Below, one piece after another: positions 1-7,740 of a stretch of 64,000 nucleotides of DNA. The notes below the pieces were generated by a model. It was not told the origin of the DNA. It saw only the letters and a program-made list of their open reading frames with translations, and searched no databases. Origin of the DNA: Streptomyces canus (GTDB lineage: Bacteria; Actinomycetota; Actinomycetes; Streptomycetales; Streptomycetaceae); the NCBI RefSeq assembly GCF_041435015.1, contig NZ_CP107989.1, forward strand, positions 1,116,001 to 1,180,000, written 5' to 3'. Position numbers and translations under genes: made by a program. Numbering within the stretch: the stretch's first letter is position 1; every line of letters starts with the position of its first letter.

Positions 1-496
1 CCTCCTCGGTGATGTTGCCGGCGCCCGTGTAGCAGGCGCCGTCGCTCTCCTCCGGATTGGCGTTCATGGCGGTGCCCAGGTCGAGTTCGCGGCCGTCGGC
101 GTCGGTGAGGGTGAGGTCGACGGCCGCGCCGGCACTGTGCGGGGCTATCTCGGGCGGGGAGACATAGCGGCTGGCCGCGCTGCGGATCCGGTCGGCGGAC
201 CAGTCCGGGTGGGCGGCGCGCAGTCCGTCGGCGTACGTCTCGAAGTAGTGCCGCTGGAGGGCGGGCGGCCGGTACCCCTCGACGAAGAGCAGGCGCAGGC
301 CGTCGGGCAGCAGAGCCTGCGCCCGGAGCAGCCGGTCGAGGACACCCTGGCGCAGATGGACCTCGGCACCCCGGGAGTCCTCGTGCTTGCGGTCGTCGAC
401 GCGGAGGTGGGCGCGGACGTCCACGAGGGGTTCGCCGTTCTCCTCGACGGGGACGGCGGCGACACGGGCGTCGGACATCAGGATGATCTCACTCAT
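1..496 (-). CDS. VanX-like D-alanyl-D-alanine dipeptidase (partial, 3' end outside window)
   Basis: The reverse strand is open from an ATG at 496 to the window edge (165 codons). The translation contains VEGYRPPALQ and, later, PHSAGAAVDLTL followed by DLGTAMN. These match the conserved blocks of peptidase family M15D (VanX/DdpX), including the metal-binding SxHxxGxAxD-type motif with one His and one Asp ligand. Enzymes of this family hydrolyse D-Ala-D-Ala or recycle related dipeptides. No signal peptide is visible, so it is probably cytoplasmic. It is not next to other vancomycin-resistance genes here, so a recycling or catabolic role is as likely as resistance. The C-terminal part, with the remaining metal ligand and catalytic residues, lies outside the window. 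Confidence 0.85.
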   Translation of the reverse strand, partial: MSEIILMSDARVAAVPVEENGEPLVDVRAHLRVDDRKHEDSRGAEVHLRQGVLDRLLRAQALLPDGLRLLFVEGYRPPALQRHYFETYADGLRAAHPDWSADRIRSAASRYVSPPEIAPHSAGAAVDLTLTDADGRELDLGTAMNANPEESDGACYTGAGNITEE

Positions 497-531
497 GGGG
501 TGATCATCTCGTGGCCGCGGACCGTGCCGTG

Positions 532-585
532 CACCGCGTGCACCGCGTGCACCGCGTGCACCGCGTGCACCGCGTGCTCCGCGTG
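532..585. repeat. 9-bp tandem repeat, six units
   Basis: Five perfect head-to-tail copies of caccgcgtg (532-576) are followed by one copy with a single change (577-585). The array lies in the short divergent gap between the dipeptidase gene and the epimerase gene, about 60 bases upstream of the latter's start. It could be a slippage-prone microsatellite in a promoter region; no function can be read from it. Confidence 0.9.
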
Positions 586-644
586 CGTCGCGGGGGGTCG
601 GGTACTCGGGGGTTCCCGCCCCAGCGGCCCGAAGGGAGCCGAAC

Positions 645-1673
645 GTGAGCACTTCAACCGGAAGCAGGATCGTGGTCACGGGCGCCACCGGCAACGTGGG
701 AACCAGCGTGGTGCGCCTTCTCTCCGAGGATCCGGAGGTCGGCTCCGTACGGGGCCTGGCCCGGCGGATCCCGGACTGGTCGCCCGCACGGACCGAGTGG
801 TCCGCGGTCGACCTGGCATCGGAACGGACCGATCTGACCGAGGAGTTCGCGGGCGCCGACGCGGTGGTCCATCTGGCGTGGGCGTTCCAGCCGACGCACG
901 ACCCGGCGATGACCTGGCGCACCAACGTCCTCGGCTCGATCCGGGTGTTCGAGGCGGTCGCGGCGGCCAAGGTGCCGGTGCTGGTGCACGCGTCGTCCGT
1001 GGGTGCCTACTCTCCGGGTCCGAAGGAGCACGCGGTGGACGAGTCGTGGCCGACGCACGGCTGGCCGGACGCCGCGTACTGCCGGGAGAAGGCGTATCTG
1101 GAGCGCGCCCTGGACACCTTCGAGCGCGACCACCCCGCCGTCCGGGTCGTACGGATGCGTCCGGCGTTCCTCTTCAAGCGGGAGTCGGCGAGCGAGCAGC
1201 GCCGCATCTTCGGCGGCCGTTTCCTGCCGGGCCAGCTGGCCCGGCCCGATCTGCTGCGCTTCCTCCCCGACGTTCCCGGTCTGCGGGTGCAGGCACTGCA
1301 CACCGACGACGCCGCTCAGGCCTACGCACTGGCGGTGCGCTCGGACGTGAGGGGCGCCTTCAACCTGGCGGGCGAGCCGACGGTCGATGCCGAGCTGCTG
1401 GCCGGGATGCTCGACGCCCGTCCCGTACGGCTGCCGCGCACCGCGGCCCGCTCGGCGATCGCGGCCGCGTGGGGCCTGCATCTGCTGCCCGCGTCCCCGC
1501 ATCTGTTCGACGCGGTCCTGCGGCTGCCCCTGATGGACTGCACGCGTGCGCGTACGGAACTCGGCTGGCACCCGGAGCACACGGCGACCGAGGTGCTGGA
1601 GGAGTTCCTGCACGGGATGCAGCAGGGCGCGGGAGCGCGGACGGAGCCGATGAAGGGCCGCAAGGTCGGCTGA
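645..1673 (+). CDS. NAD-dependent epimerase/dehydratase (extended SDR)
   Basis: This is a 342-residue protein with a Rossmann fold at the N-terminus: TGATGNVG near residues 13-20 is the glycine-rich cofactor loop. YCREK near residue 145 supplies the SDR active-site Tyr and Lys, and a Ser cluster (HASSVGAYS) precedes it. Extended SDRs act on nucleotide sugars or other small carbonyl or hydroxyl compounds; nothing in the sequence fixes the substrate. The chosen GTG at 645 follows a GAAGGGA ribosome site. It is divergent from the dipeptidase gene and followed by a small convergent ORF. Confidence 0.88.
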   Translation: MSTSTGSRIVVTGATGNVGTSVVRLLSEDPEVGSVRGLARRIPDWSPARTEWSAVDLASERTDLTEEFAGADAVVHLAWAFQPTHDPAMTWRTNVLGSIRVFEAVAAAKVPVLVHASSVGAYSPGPKEHAVDESWPTHGWPDAAYCREKAYLERALDTFERDHPAVRVVRMRPAFLFKRESASEQRRIFGGRFLPGQLARPDLLRFLPDVPGLRVQALHTDDAAQAYALAVRSDVRGAFNLAGEPTVDAELLAGMLDARPVRLPRTAARSAIAAAWGLHLLPASPHLFDAVLRLPLMDCTRARTELGWHPEHTATEVLEEFLHGMQQGAGARTEPMKGRKVG

Positions 1674-1694
1674 GCGGCCCCTGCGGCCCAGGCG

Positions 1695-1940
1695 TCAGCC
1701 GGTGGACTCCTCGGCTCCCGGGTGCTCGGGGTGCACGGTGTCCGACCGCGTCGCTCCCTGCCGGCCGGTGCCCGCCTCATCGGTGTCGGGGACGGCCTCG
1801 GGCTCGTCGTCGGTACCGGGCCTCTTGTCCGGGACGTCGGCGACCTCCCAGGGGTCCTCGCCCTCGCCCGCCTGCTGGTCCGGCAGATCCCGCGGGACGG
1901 GGTCACCGTTCTCGCCGGGCGCTTCTTGACGGTGGTCCAC
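1695..1940 (-). CDS. small acidic proline-rich hypothetical protein
   Basis: This 81-residue protein is very rich in Asp, Glu, Pro and Gly, with no hydrophobic stretch, so it is predicted to be disordered and soluble. The GTG start at 1940 has a good GGAGGA site just upstream (1945-1950), which is the main reason for calling it real. No domain is recognised. It lies tail-to-tail with the epimerase gene. Confidence 0.6.
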   Translation of the reverse strand: MDHRQEAPGENGDPVPRDLPDQQAGEGEDPWEVADVPDKRPGTDDEPEAVPDTDEAGTGRQGATRSDTVHPEHPGAEESTG

Positions 1941-2002
1941 GGCGTCCTCCCTTCGCGTTCATGGCGGGAGCGCGAGTACCTCCGCGCAGGTCGGCGAAAC
2001 GT

Positions 2003-3283
2003 TCAGTGCGGGGCCCGCTCCTCCAGGGCCGTCCGCCAGGCCGGTGCCGGTCCTTCGGGGGCGGGTTCGGGTCGCCGGCCGCCGCGGGCGAAGAAGTCGG
2101 CGAGCGGGAGGATGGCCGCGCCGACGGTGACCGCGTCGGGCCCGAGACGGCCGAGGTCGACGGTGACCTTCTCGGCCGGGTACCGCAGTGCGTACGCCGT
2201 CGCGTGGCGCCGTACGGCGGGCAGGAAGCGGGCGCCGAGCTGGAGCCCGGCCCAGCCGCCCACGATGATCCGCTCGGGCTGGAAGAGGTTGATCAGGTCG
2301 GACAGGCCTGCGCCCAGGTACTCGGCGGTCTCCTCCAGGACGGCCAGGGCCACCGGGTCGGGCTCGGCGCCCTCGGCCGGGTGGGCGGCGGAGAGCATCG
2401 CGGTCAGCGCGGTCTCCTCGTCGACGTCCTCGGGCGGGCGGCCGCCCGCTTCCCGCCAGCGCTCGAGCAGCGACTCGGCGCCCGCGTAGGCCTCCAGGCA
2501 GCCGAGGGCACCGCAGCGGCAGCGTCGCCCCCTGACCCGTACGGTCAGATGCCCCCATTCGACCGCCCGGCCGTGCTCCACCTCGGGCGTCACCAGACAG
2601 GCGCCGACACCGGAACCGAGGAGGACCACGACGGCGCTGCGGGCACCGCGGCCGCCGCCGAACCACATCTCGGCCTGGCCGAGGGTCTTGGCACCGTTGT
2701 CGATGAAGTACCGGACGCTGCCGGGCAGCGGGGAGCCGGTGCGCAGCAGTGCCTCCAGCGGGACGGCGTCCCAGCCGATGGTCTGTCCGTGCACGACGGC
2801 CCCGCTCCGGGGGGTGTGCGCGACGATGCCGGGCACGCCGATGCCGACGCCGAGCAGCGCCTCGGGATCGGTCCCGGTGCCGGCGAGCACCTCGGCGATG
2901 CCGTCGCGGATGTGCCCGACGATGGCCTCGACGTCGTAGCTCCGCTGGGTCAACGGCCGTTCGGCGCGGGCGAGTTCGGTGAGGGTCAGGTCGAACAGCT
3001 CGACGCGCACCCGGGTCTCGCCGACGTCGACGCCGATCATGTGGCCGCTCTCGGGCGCCACCCGCAGCAGGGTGCGGGGGCGTCCGCCGTCGGAGTCGAC
3101 GCTGCCCGCCTCCTCCAGCAGGCCGTCGGCCACCAGGTCGGCGACGACATTGCTGACCGAGCCGGAGCTGAGCCCGGTGGCCGGGCCGAGTTCGAAGCGG
3201 CTGAGGGGGCCGTCGAAGTAGAGGCGCTGCAGTACGGCAGTGCGGTTGGCGCGCCTGAGATCGCGTACGGTGCGTCCGTTCAC
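2003..3283 (-). CDS. ROK family transcriptional regulator
   Basis: The 426-residue protein has an N-terminal winged helix-turn-helix (residues about 5-70, with SVSNVVADLV in the recognition region). A ROK sugar-binding domain follows, with an EWGH motif and the zinc signature CRCGALGCLEAYAG near residue 250. ROK repressors bind a sugar or sugar phosphate and control the adjacent transport or catabolic gene. The start is the GTG at 3283, preceded by AGGAG and only 5 bases after the stop of the upstream kinase gene, so the two are probably co-transcribed. A longer open frame upstream overlaps the kinase gene and was not used. Confidence 0.88.
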   Translation of the reverse strand: MNGRTVRDLRRANRTAVLQRLYFDGPLSRFELGPATGLSSGSVSNVVADLVADGLLEEAGSVDSDGGRPRTLLRVAPESGHMIGVDVGETRVRVELFDLTLTELARAERPLTQRSYDVEAIVGHIRDGIAEVLAGTGTDPEALLGVGIGVPGIVAHTPRSGAVVHGQTIGWDAVPLEALLRTGSPLPGSVRYFIDNGAKTLGQAEMWFGGGRGARSAVVVLLGSGVGACLVTPEVEHGRAVEWGHLTVRVRGRRCRCGALGCLEAYAGAESLLERWREAGGRPPEDVDEETALTAMLSAAHPAEGAEPDPVALAVLEETAEYLGAGLSDLINLFQPERIIVGGWAGLQLGARFLPAVRRHATAYALRYPAEKVTVDLGRLGPDAVTVGAAILPLADFFARGGRRPEPAPEGPAPAWRTALEERAPH

Positions 3284-3288
3284 GGGGC

Positions 3289-4332
3289 TCAGGCTCCTGC
3301 GACCCGGGCGAGGGCCTCGATCTCGTCCAGGGCGGCGACGAGTTCCGGGGCCACCGCCGACTGGACCCAGCGTTCCCTCTCGTCGTCGACCGCCCTCGGG
3401 ACGGTCTCGGTGAGCATGATCAGGTAGAGGTAGGCGCGGTAGAGGGCCAGACGCACCCGGGCCGGCACGTCGAACTCGGCCCGGCCGCCCTCCTCCCGGT
3501 AGCCCTCGAGGAACGCCTCGTCCTTCTTGATGTCCCCGAGCAGCGCCAGGGAGACGAAGTCGGCGAGGGGGTCGCCCCAGAGCATCCGCTCCCCGTCGAT
3601 GAGCCCGCCGATACGGAGCTCCCCGTCCGCCCGGCGGTCCAGCAGGATGTTCCCGTCCCACAGGTCGAAGTGGACCAGGGCCGGGACCGTGACCTCGTCG
3701 AGGGCGGGGAAGCCGGCCGTCAGTGTGCTCGCCACCTGGTCGACGGAGCGGGGCAGCCGTGCTCCGTAGTCCCGGGCGTCGTCCAGGATGGCCTCGATCA
3801 TGACCGTGAACGCGGTCCGCCAGTCGGGCGCGAGCGGACCGAGAGCACCGGAGGGGTAGCCGAAGCCCGGTCCGGTCACGGTGTGCAGCCGGGCCACCTG
3901 GCGGCCCAACTCCCTGCGCAGGGGCGCCCGTTCGGCTTCGGTCACCGAGCCGTCCCAGGGCTCGCCGGGACACGCCGTCATCAGCAGATGGGGTACCGCG
4001 GTGTCCTCGCCGAGGGCCACGACATGCGGCGCCGCCACCTCGGCCACGGCGGCGGCGCGATAGAACTCCGCCTCGGAGAGCAGGAGTTCACGCTCGTAGC
4101 GCAGGCCGGGAACGGTGGCCGCGGGCGGGACCTTGAGCACGTAACGGGTGCCGTCGGTGAGAAGGAGCTCCTCGACGGTGTTGTAGGTGCCGCCGCTCAG
4201 CGGCCGCAGCCCGGCCAGGCGGCCCGGGTCGAGACCCGCGCCCTCCAGTACCCGTCGGGCCCATTCCCAGGAGTCCACCAACGTCCCGCCCCCTTCTCCC
4301 TGCTCGGCAGCCGTCCGGTCGGCGTCGGGCAT
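3289..4332 (-). CDS. aminoglycoside phosphotransferase-family small-molecule kinase
   Basis: A protein-kinase-like fold of up to 347 residues. It has a Gly-rich N-lobe (LRPLSGGTYNTV), a Lys in YVLKV, the catalytic loop HFDLWDGN (APH Brenner motif HxDxxxxN) near residue 225, and IDGERMLWGDPLADF as the metal-binding DFG equivalent. Family members phosphorylate aminoglycosides, homoserine, choline, sugars or fructosamines. Pairing with a ROK sugar regulator suggests a sugar-like substrate rather than antibiotic resistance; that is inference. The ATG at 4332 lacks a clear ribosome site. An internal GTG near 4275, before VDSWEWARRV, lies just downstream of a purine-rich stretch and may be the true start. 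Confidence 0.8.
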   Translation of the reverse strand: MPDADRTAAEQGEGGGTLVDSWEWARRVLEGAGLDPGRLAGLRPLSGGTYNTVEELLLTDGTRYVLKVPPAATVPGLRYERELLLSEAEFYRAAAVAEVAAPHVVALGEDTAVPHLLMTACPGEPWDGSVTEAERAPLRRELGRQVARLHTVTGPGFGYPSGALGPLAPDWRTAFTVMIEAILDDARDYGARLPRSVDQVASTLTAGFPALDEVTVPALVHFDLWDGNILLDRRADGELRIGGLIDGERMLWGDPLADFVSLALLGDIKKDEAFLEGYREEGGRAEFDVPARVRLALYRAYLYLIMLTETVPRAVDDERERWVQSAVAPELVAALDEIEALARVAGA

Positions 4333-4339
4333 GTGTTCC

Positions 4340-4537
4340 CGGAACAGGGTACGGAACGCGTCCCGTACACCGGGGGCCGATCGTGGCTACCGTGCCGGTC
4401 CGGGCCGCCCCGAGGCGTACCGATCCCGTCGTCCGGAACATCCGCGTGTTCCTTGAGCCCGGGGTGGTTCGCCAGAGTCCTGGAATACCAGGCAAGGCGA
4501 CCGCCGTACCCGCCACCACCAGTGCCCACGGATTCAC
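4340..4537 (-). pseudogene. possible small single-TM protein gene, apparently frameshifted
   Basis: A GTG at 4537 is preceded by a perfect AGGAGGTG ribosome site (4542-4549) and begins MNPWALVVAGTAVAL, a typical short membrane anchor. After about 16 codons the frame becomes unconvincing. The neighbouring frame instead reads LAWYSRTLANHPGLKEH followed by a polar tail, which looks like the natural continuation. A one-base slip near 4490 would join the two. This is either a decayed small-membrane-protein gene or a chance ORF with a good ribosome site. Confidence 0.3.
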
Positions 4538-4643
4538 GGCCCACCTCCTACGCGCCTGCGACGACGAAGCAGATGACGAGTGCGGTCACCTACCAGGGTC
4601 CTGCGGGCGCATAAGCATCAAACAAGCACGAACCGGTCGCCCC

Positions 4644-5564
4644 CTACCCTGCGCCGACGGAGTCGGCAGTCGCGCCAAGGGACCGCGCGCGTCGCCCCGC
4701 ATGTGCCGTCGTCTCCGGCGCCCCGAAGCGGGCCAGTGTGTGCCAGACCATCTTCAGGTGCTGGAGTTCGTAGCGGCCCGTCCGGGCGGCGTCCCCGATG
4801 ATCCGCGGGTCGACCACTCCGTCCTCGGCGATGCTCGCGCCCAGGTCGGCGTACTCCTGTCCGCGGTAGTGGGCGTGGCGGTGCAGTTCGGCGACGGTGA
4901 TCCGGTAGCCGGGGTGCCACTCGACGGGGACGGGCAGCAGGTGCGCCGCCGCCTCGACGGGGGTGTTCCGGTAGCTCGCGTCCAGGACGAGGGCCTCCAC
5001 ATCGCGGGCCAGGTCCACCCCGCCGTGCACCTGAGCCTCGATGTAGTCGTCGAGGGCGTCCTGCTCGTCCGCCTCCGCGAGGGCTATCAGGGACATGCCT
5101 GCGGCGACCCCGAAGTGGACCGGCTCGGCGGCGCTGTCGGGGTAGCAGAAGGTGGCGCGGGCCAGCGGCTCACCGGTCAGCCGGAAGTGCGAGGACCCGA
5201 ACCGCGGGGCCGCGCCCACCACTTGACGACGGAAGTTCAGCGCGCCGTACACGGGCCGGTCATGGGCGTCCGCGTCGTCGTAGGCGCCGCCGAAGATCCG
5301 GCTCTCCCAGCGCCAGCGGTCGCCGCCGGGGTGCGCGGTCAGCCCGCCGTTGCTCGTGCCGGTGACGAACTGCGAGTGGTAGGCGCCCTCCTGGGCCAGG
5401 GCCCCCAGGAGGGGCAGACCGCGCGCCACGCGGTCCGGATGGAAGTTCAGCGTGATGCGCACCTCCGGGGCGACGGCCGGCCCCTCCGAGACGGCCGCCA
5501 CATGGCTCAGCGCTGCCCGTGCTCGTTCCGACCCCACTGGATCCACCGGCGTCTCCTCACCCAC
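4644..5564 (-). CDS. DUF3626 domain-containing protein
   Basis: A 306-residue protein resembling the actinobacterial DUF3626 family. Diagnostic blocks are RITLNFHPDR near residue 37, TGTSNGGLTAHPGGDRWRWE near residue 70 and FGGAYDD near residue 92. No signal peptide or membrane segment is visible. The family has no established biochemical function; I give none. The gene is on the same strand as the kinase/ROK pair but separated from it by about 310 bases. Confidence 0.8.
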   Translation of the reverse strand: MGEETPVDPVGSERARAALSHVAAVSEGPAVAPEVRITLNFHPDRVARGLPLLGALAQEGAYHSQFVTGTSNGGLTAHPGGDRWRWESRIFGGAYDDADAHDRPVYGALNFRRQVVGAAPRFGSSHFRLTGEPLARATFCYPDSAAEPVHFGVAAGMSLIALAEADEQDALDDYIEAQVHGGVDLARDVEALVLDASYRNTPVEAAAHLLPVPVEWHPGYRITVAELHRHAHYRGQEYADLGASIAEDGVVDPRIIGDAARTGRYELQHLKMVWHTLARFGAPETTAHAGRRARSLGATADSVGAG

Positions 5565-5616
5565 GACTCACCCACGACTCACCGGATGATCACCTGGCGA
5601 GGAGGACGCCCGCATC

Positions 5617-5838
5617 TCATTTGACGAATTCCGGTCCGACCGAGAGCACGATCTTGCCGCGGTTGTCACGCCGTTCCAGCCGCTCGTGGGCGGCCCGCGC
5701 CTCTTCCAGGGGTACGACGGTCTCGATCGGCACGCGATAGCCGCCGGCGGCGACCCGGTCGGCCAGTTCCCGTAGGTCGGGGCGCGGGTCGTAGCCGTGG
5801 ATCTGGATGTTGGTGAGCTGGAAGACCGACGGAGGTGC
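5617..5838 (-). pseudogene. 3' remnant of a zinc/quinone-type alcohol dehydrogenase
   Basis: About 70 codons survive, from LTNIQIHGYDPRPDLREL to the natural end GKIVLSVGPEF. This is the C-terminal end of an MDR-superfamily NADP oxidoreductase: the segment containing VPLEEARAAHERLE and GKIVL is highly typical. The whole GroES-like and cofactor-binding part (roughly 250 residues) is missing. The break is at about 5838, exactly where the oppositely oriented CGNR gene is also broken. Confidence 0.75.
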
Positions 5839-6244
5839 GGTGCGAGTCACCGCTCGGGACTTGACGGACGCCCGCCTCCTGCGCGAGGCCCTGTACGGCC
5901 TGGTCCGCGCCGCGATGGCCGGCCGGGAACCCGACCCGGCCGACGTGGAGCGCGTCAACGCGGTCGCCGCCCAGCCGGATCTCGCGCCCCAACTGGGCCC
6001 GGCCCGCTGGACGGCGCGCAGTCCGGCCCGCGCGGCCCTGGCGACGGTGGCGCGGGACGCCGTACTCCTGGTGCGGGGCCCGCTCCTGGAGCGCGTCAAG
6101 GAGTGCGAGAACCCCGCCTGTTCCCTGCTGTTCCTGGACGACTCGCAGGCCCGCCGCCGCCGCTGGTGCTCGATGGACCGCTGCGGCAACCTCGCGAAGA
6201 TCGCCGGTTACCGATCCCGCAGCCGGGCCGCCTCCACCCGGTGA
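5838..6244 (+). pseudogene. 5'-truncated CGNR zinc-finger (ABATE) regulator
   Basis: The readable part, from VRVTARDLTDARLLREALY to the end, matches the second half of the ABATE domain plus the C-terminal CGNR zinc finger (ECENPACSLLF ... WCSMDRCGN, four Cys ligands). Family members are normally about 180-200 residues, with roughly 60 residues before this point; here they are absent. An ATG at 5807 keeps the frame open but encodes unrelated sequence read from the antisense of the dehydrogenase remnant. The 3' end overlaps the end of the convergent esterase gene by 37 bases. Confidence 0.7.
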
Positions 6245-7515
6245 AGGTGGATCAGAATGTCGTGGGTGCGGGCCAGGGCGACGTCGTGCGGGCCGTCGGG
6301 ATAGGCGGTGCCGATCTGGTAGGTCGGGCGGGCCCGGCGGAGCCACGTGCGCGCCGGTGAGCCGACGGTCCGCAGGTCGAGCGCGTAGTCGCGGTACCTC
6401 ACGCGGTCGAGGGTCCGCTCGTTGCTGCCGAGGGCGGCCGGGCCCACCGTCCAGCGCCGGACGGCGGTCTCGTCCTGGTCGGTGGCGTTGAACGAGCCCC
6501 GGTCGAAGGTCATGCCGATGTTCACGTACGACGCCCCCAGGCCGTCGCGCAGGAAGGCGCCCTGCATCTTCGGGGAGGCGGGGTCGTAGCTCTCGTAGCC
6601 GACATGGGCGTCGTGCGCGGACAGCAGGACCCTTGTCCCGCTGTGCCGTTGCCACCAGAGCACGTTGGCGGCCATCGCCTGGTCGCGGTAGCGCATGGCC
6701 TCGGCGATCTGTCCGGGCTCCTCGAAGTCGAAGGCGTACTGACGGGCGGTGCGGTCGATCGCCGTGGCGTCCTGGACGGTCCGGTCGTCCGCCCCCACCC
6801 GCCTCACCAGCTCCAGCGCCTCGCCGGTGCGTTCGGCCATCTCCCTGCGTTCGGCGTACGGCTTGCCGAGGTAAGCCTCGATGTACGTTCCCGTCGGCAC
6901 GGTGGGCCGCAGCCCGCGGTACAGCCCGTTCAGGCGCTCGCCCGAGGCGGGATCTGCGGCGGCCACACGGGCCACGACCGTGTCGTACACCTCGGGGCCG
7001 GTCCAGGCGGTGTCGTCGCCGATGAAGCGGACGGGGTCGGTCGGGTGGCGGACGTTGTACGCCCGCATCCACTCGACGAGCCGCAGATAGTCGGTGTTGT
7101 TCCACCACAGGTAGTCGCGCTGGAACTCCTCTCGCATGATGCGCCGCGGGTCTCCCTTGCCGTGCACCACGTAGTCGTCGAGCCGCAGGCCGGTGCTCCA
7201 GGGGGCCTCCAGGGCGAAGGTGCGAAAGCCCTTCTTCTCGACGAGGTGGCGGAAGAGGCGGTCCTTGAGGGCGAAGAAGTCGTGCGAGCCGTGCGTGGCC
7301 TCGCCGACGCCGACGACCTCGGCGTCGGCGATCATACGGTCGAGGGGCCGCAGATCGCGGGTGTCGCCGCCGGGTTCGACGGTGCGCAGGGGGTGCGCGG
7401 TCCGGTCGAGGGCCTCGACGACGGACGGGGTCGGTGCCCGGGTCGCCGCCGCCGGCACGACCGTGCCGAGGGTGATGAGCAGGGTCAGGATGGTCGAGGT
7501 CCGTTTCCAGGTCAT
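6208..7515 (-). CDS. secreted erythromycin esterase-family protein
   Basis: A 435-residue protein with an N-terminal signal peptide (charged MTWKR, then a hydrophobic run ending at VPAAATRA). Family landmarks are GEATHGSHDFF near residue 75, EAPWS near residue 105 and LSAHDAHVGY in the C-terminal half, supplying the conserved His and Glu residues of the EreA/EreB fold. Characterised members hydrolyse macrolide lactones, but many environmental homologues have unknown substrates. Export would place this one outside the membrane, unlike cytoplasmic resistance esterases. The start is the ATG at 7515; the in-frame open reading upstream overlaps the divergent exporter gene. Confidence 0.85.
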   Translation of the reverse strand: MTWKRTSTILTLLITLGTVVPAAATRAPTPSVVEALDRTAHPLRTVEPGGDTRDLRPLDRMIADAEVVGVGEATHGSHDFFALKDRLFRHLVEKKGFRTFALEAPWSTGLRLDDYVVHGKGDPRRIMREEFQRDYLWWNNTDYLRLVEWMRAYNVRHPTDPVRFIGDDTAWTGPEVYDTVVARVAAADPASGERLNGLYRGLRPTVPTGTYIEAYLGKPYAERREMAERTGEALELVRRVGADDRTVQDATAIDRTARQYAFDFEEPGQIAEAMRYRDQAMAANVLWWQRHSGTRVLLSAHDAHVGYESYDPASPKMQGAFLRDGLGASYVNIGMTFDRGSFNATDQDETAVRRWTVGPAALGSNERTLDRVRYRDYALDLRTVGSPARTWLRRARPTYQIGTAYPDGPHDVALARTHDILIHLHRVEAARLRDR

Positions 7516-7675
7516 CGCTCCACGCTCTCGCCCCCGACCGGCCGCGGGCCATCCGGCGGTCCACCGTCGACGCCGGGGGTTTTCCCCAGGGATCGCCCGA
7601 GGTCGTGCCGGGTGTCCGCGATCACTGCCCCGGCCCCTTGCCGTCAATCGGCCGCACCCCACAATGTGGGCACGC

Positions 7676-7698
7676 TTGCGGACAGTTACGGTCCGCAA
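7676..7698. promoter_or_regulatory. operator-like inverted repeat upstream of the FUSC exporter
   Basis: TTGCGGAC and GTCCGCAA are perfect 8-base arms separated by 7 bases, about 45 bases upstream of the exporter start. The shape is typical of TetR-family operators. No cognate regulator gene is adjacent. Confidence 0.5.
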
Positions 7699-7740
7699 AG
7701 AGTGCACCGGACGCCTATGTGGAAGAGGAACACACTGAGG

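Noticed and set aside
1..496. Vancomycin-resistance cluster
   Set aside because: Only a VanX-like fragment is visible; no vanH, vanA or vanRS gene follows within the window, so a resistance role is not supported.
532..585. CRISPR-like array
   Set aside because: Units are 9 bases and contiguous with no spacers, so it is a simple tandem repeat.
137..3427. A 1096-codon forward open frame across the epimerase, small protein and ROK genes
   Set aside because: It is antisense to the dipeptidase and ROK genes and out of frame with the epimerase gene; the translation is Arg/Gly-rich noise typical of high-GC shadow frames.
3284..3973. N-terminal extension of the ROK regulator frame to 656 residues
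   Set aside because: The extension is in a wrong frame through the kinase gene; the ROK helix-turn-helix begins right after GTG 3283, which has a ribosome site.
3289..4332. Aminoglycoside resistance gene
   Set aside because: The APH fold alone does not indicate antibiotic phosphorylation; pairing with a ROK sugar regulator favours a metabolic kinase.
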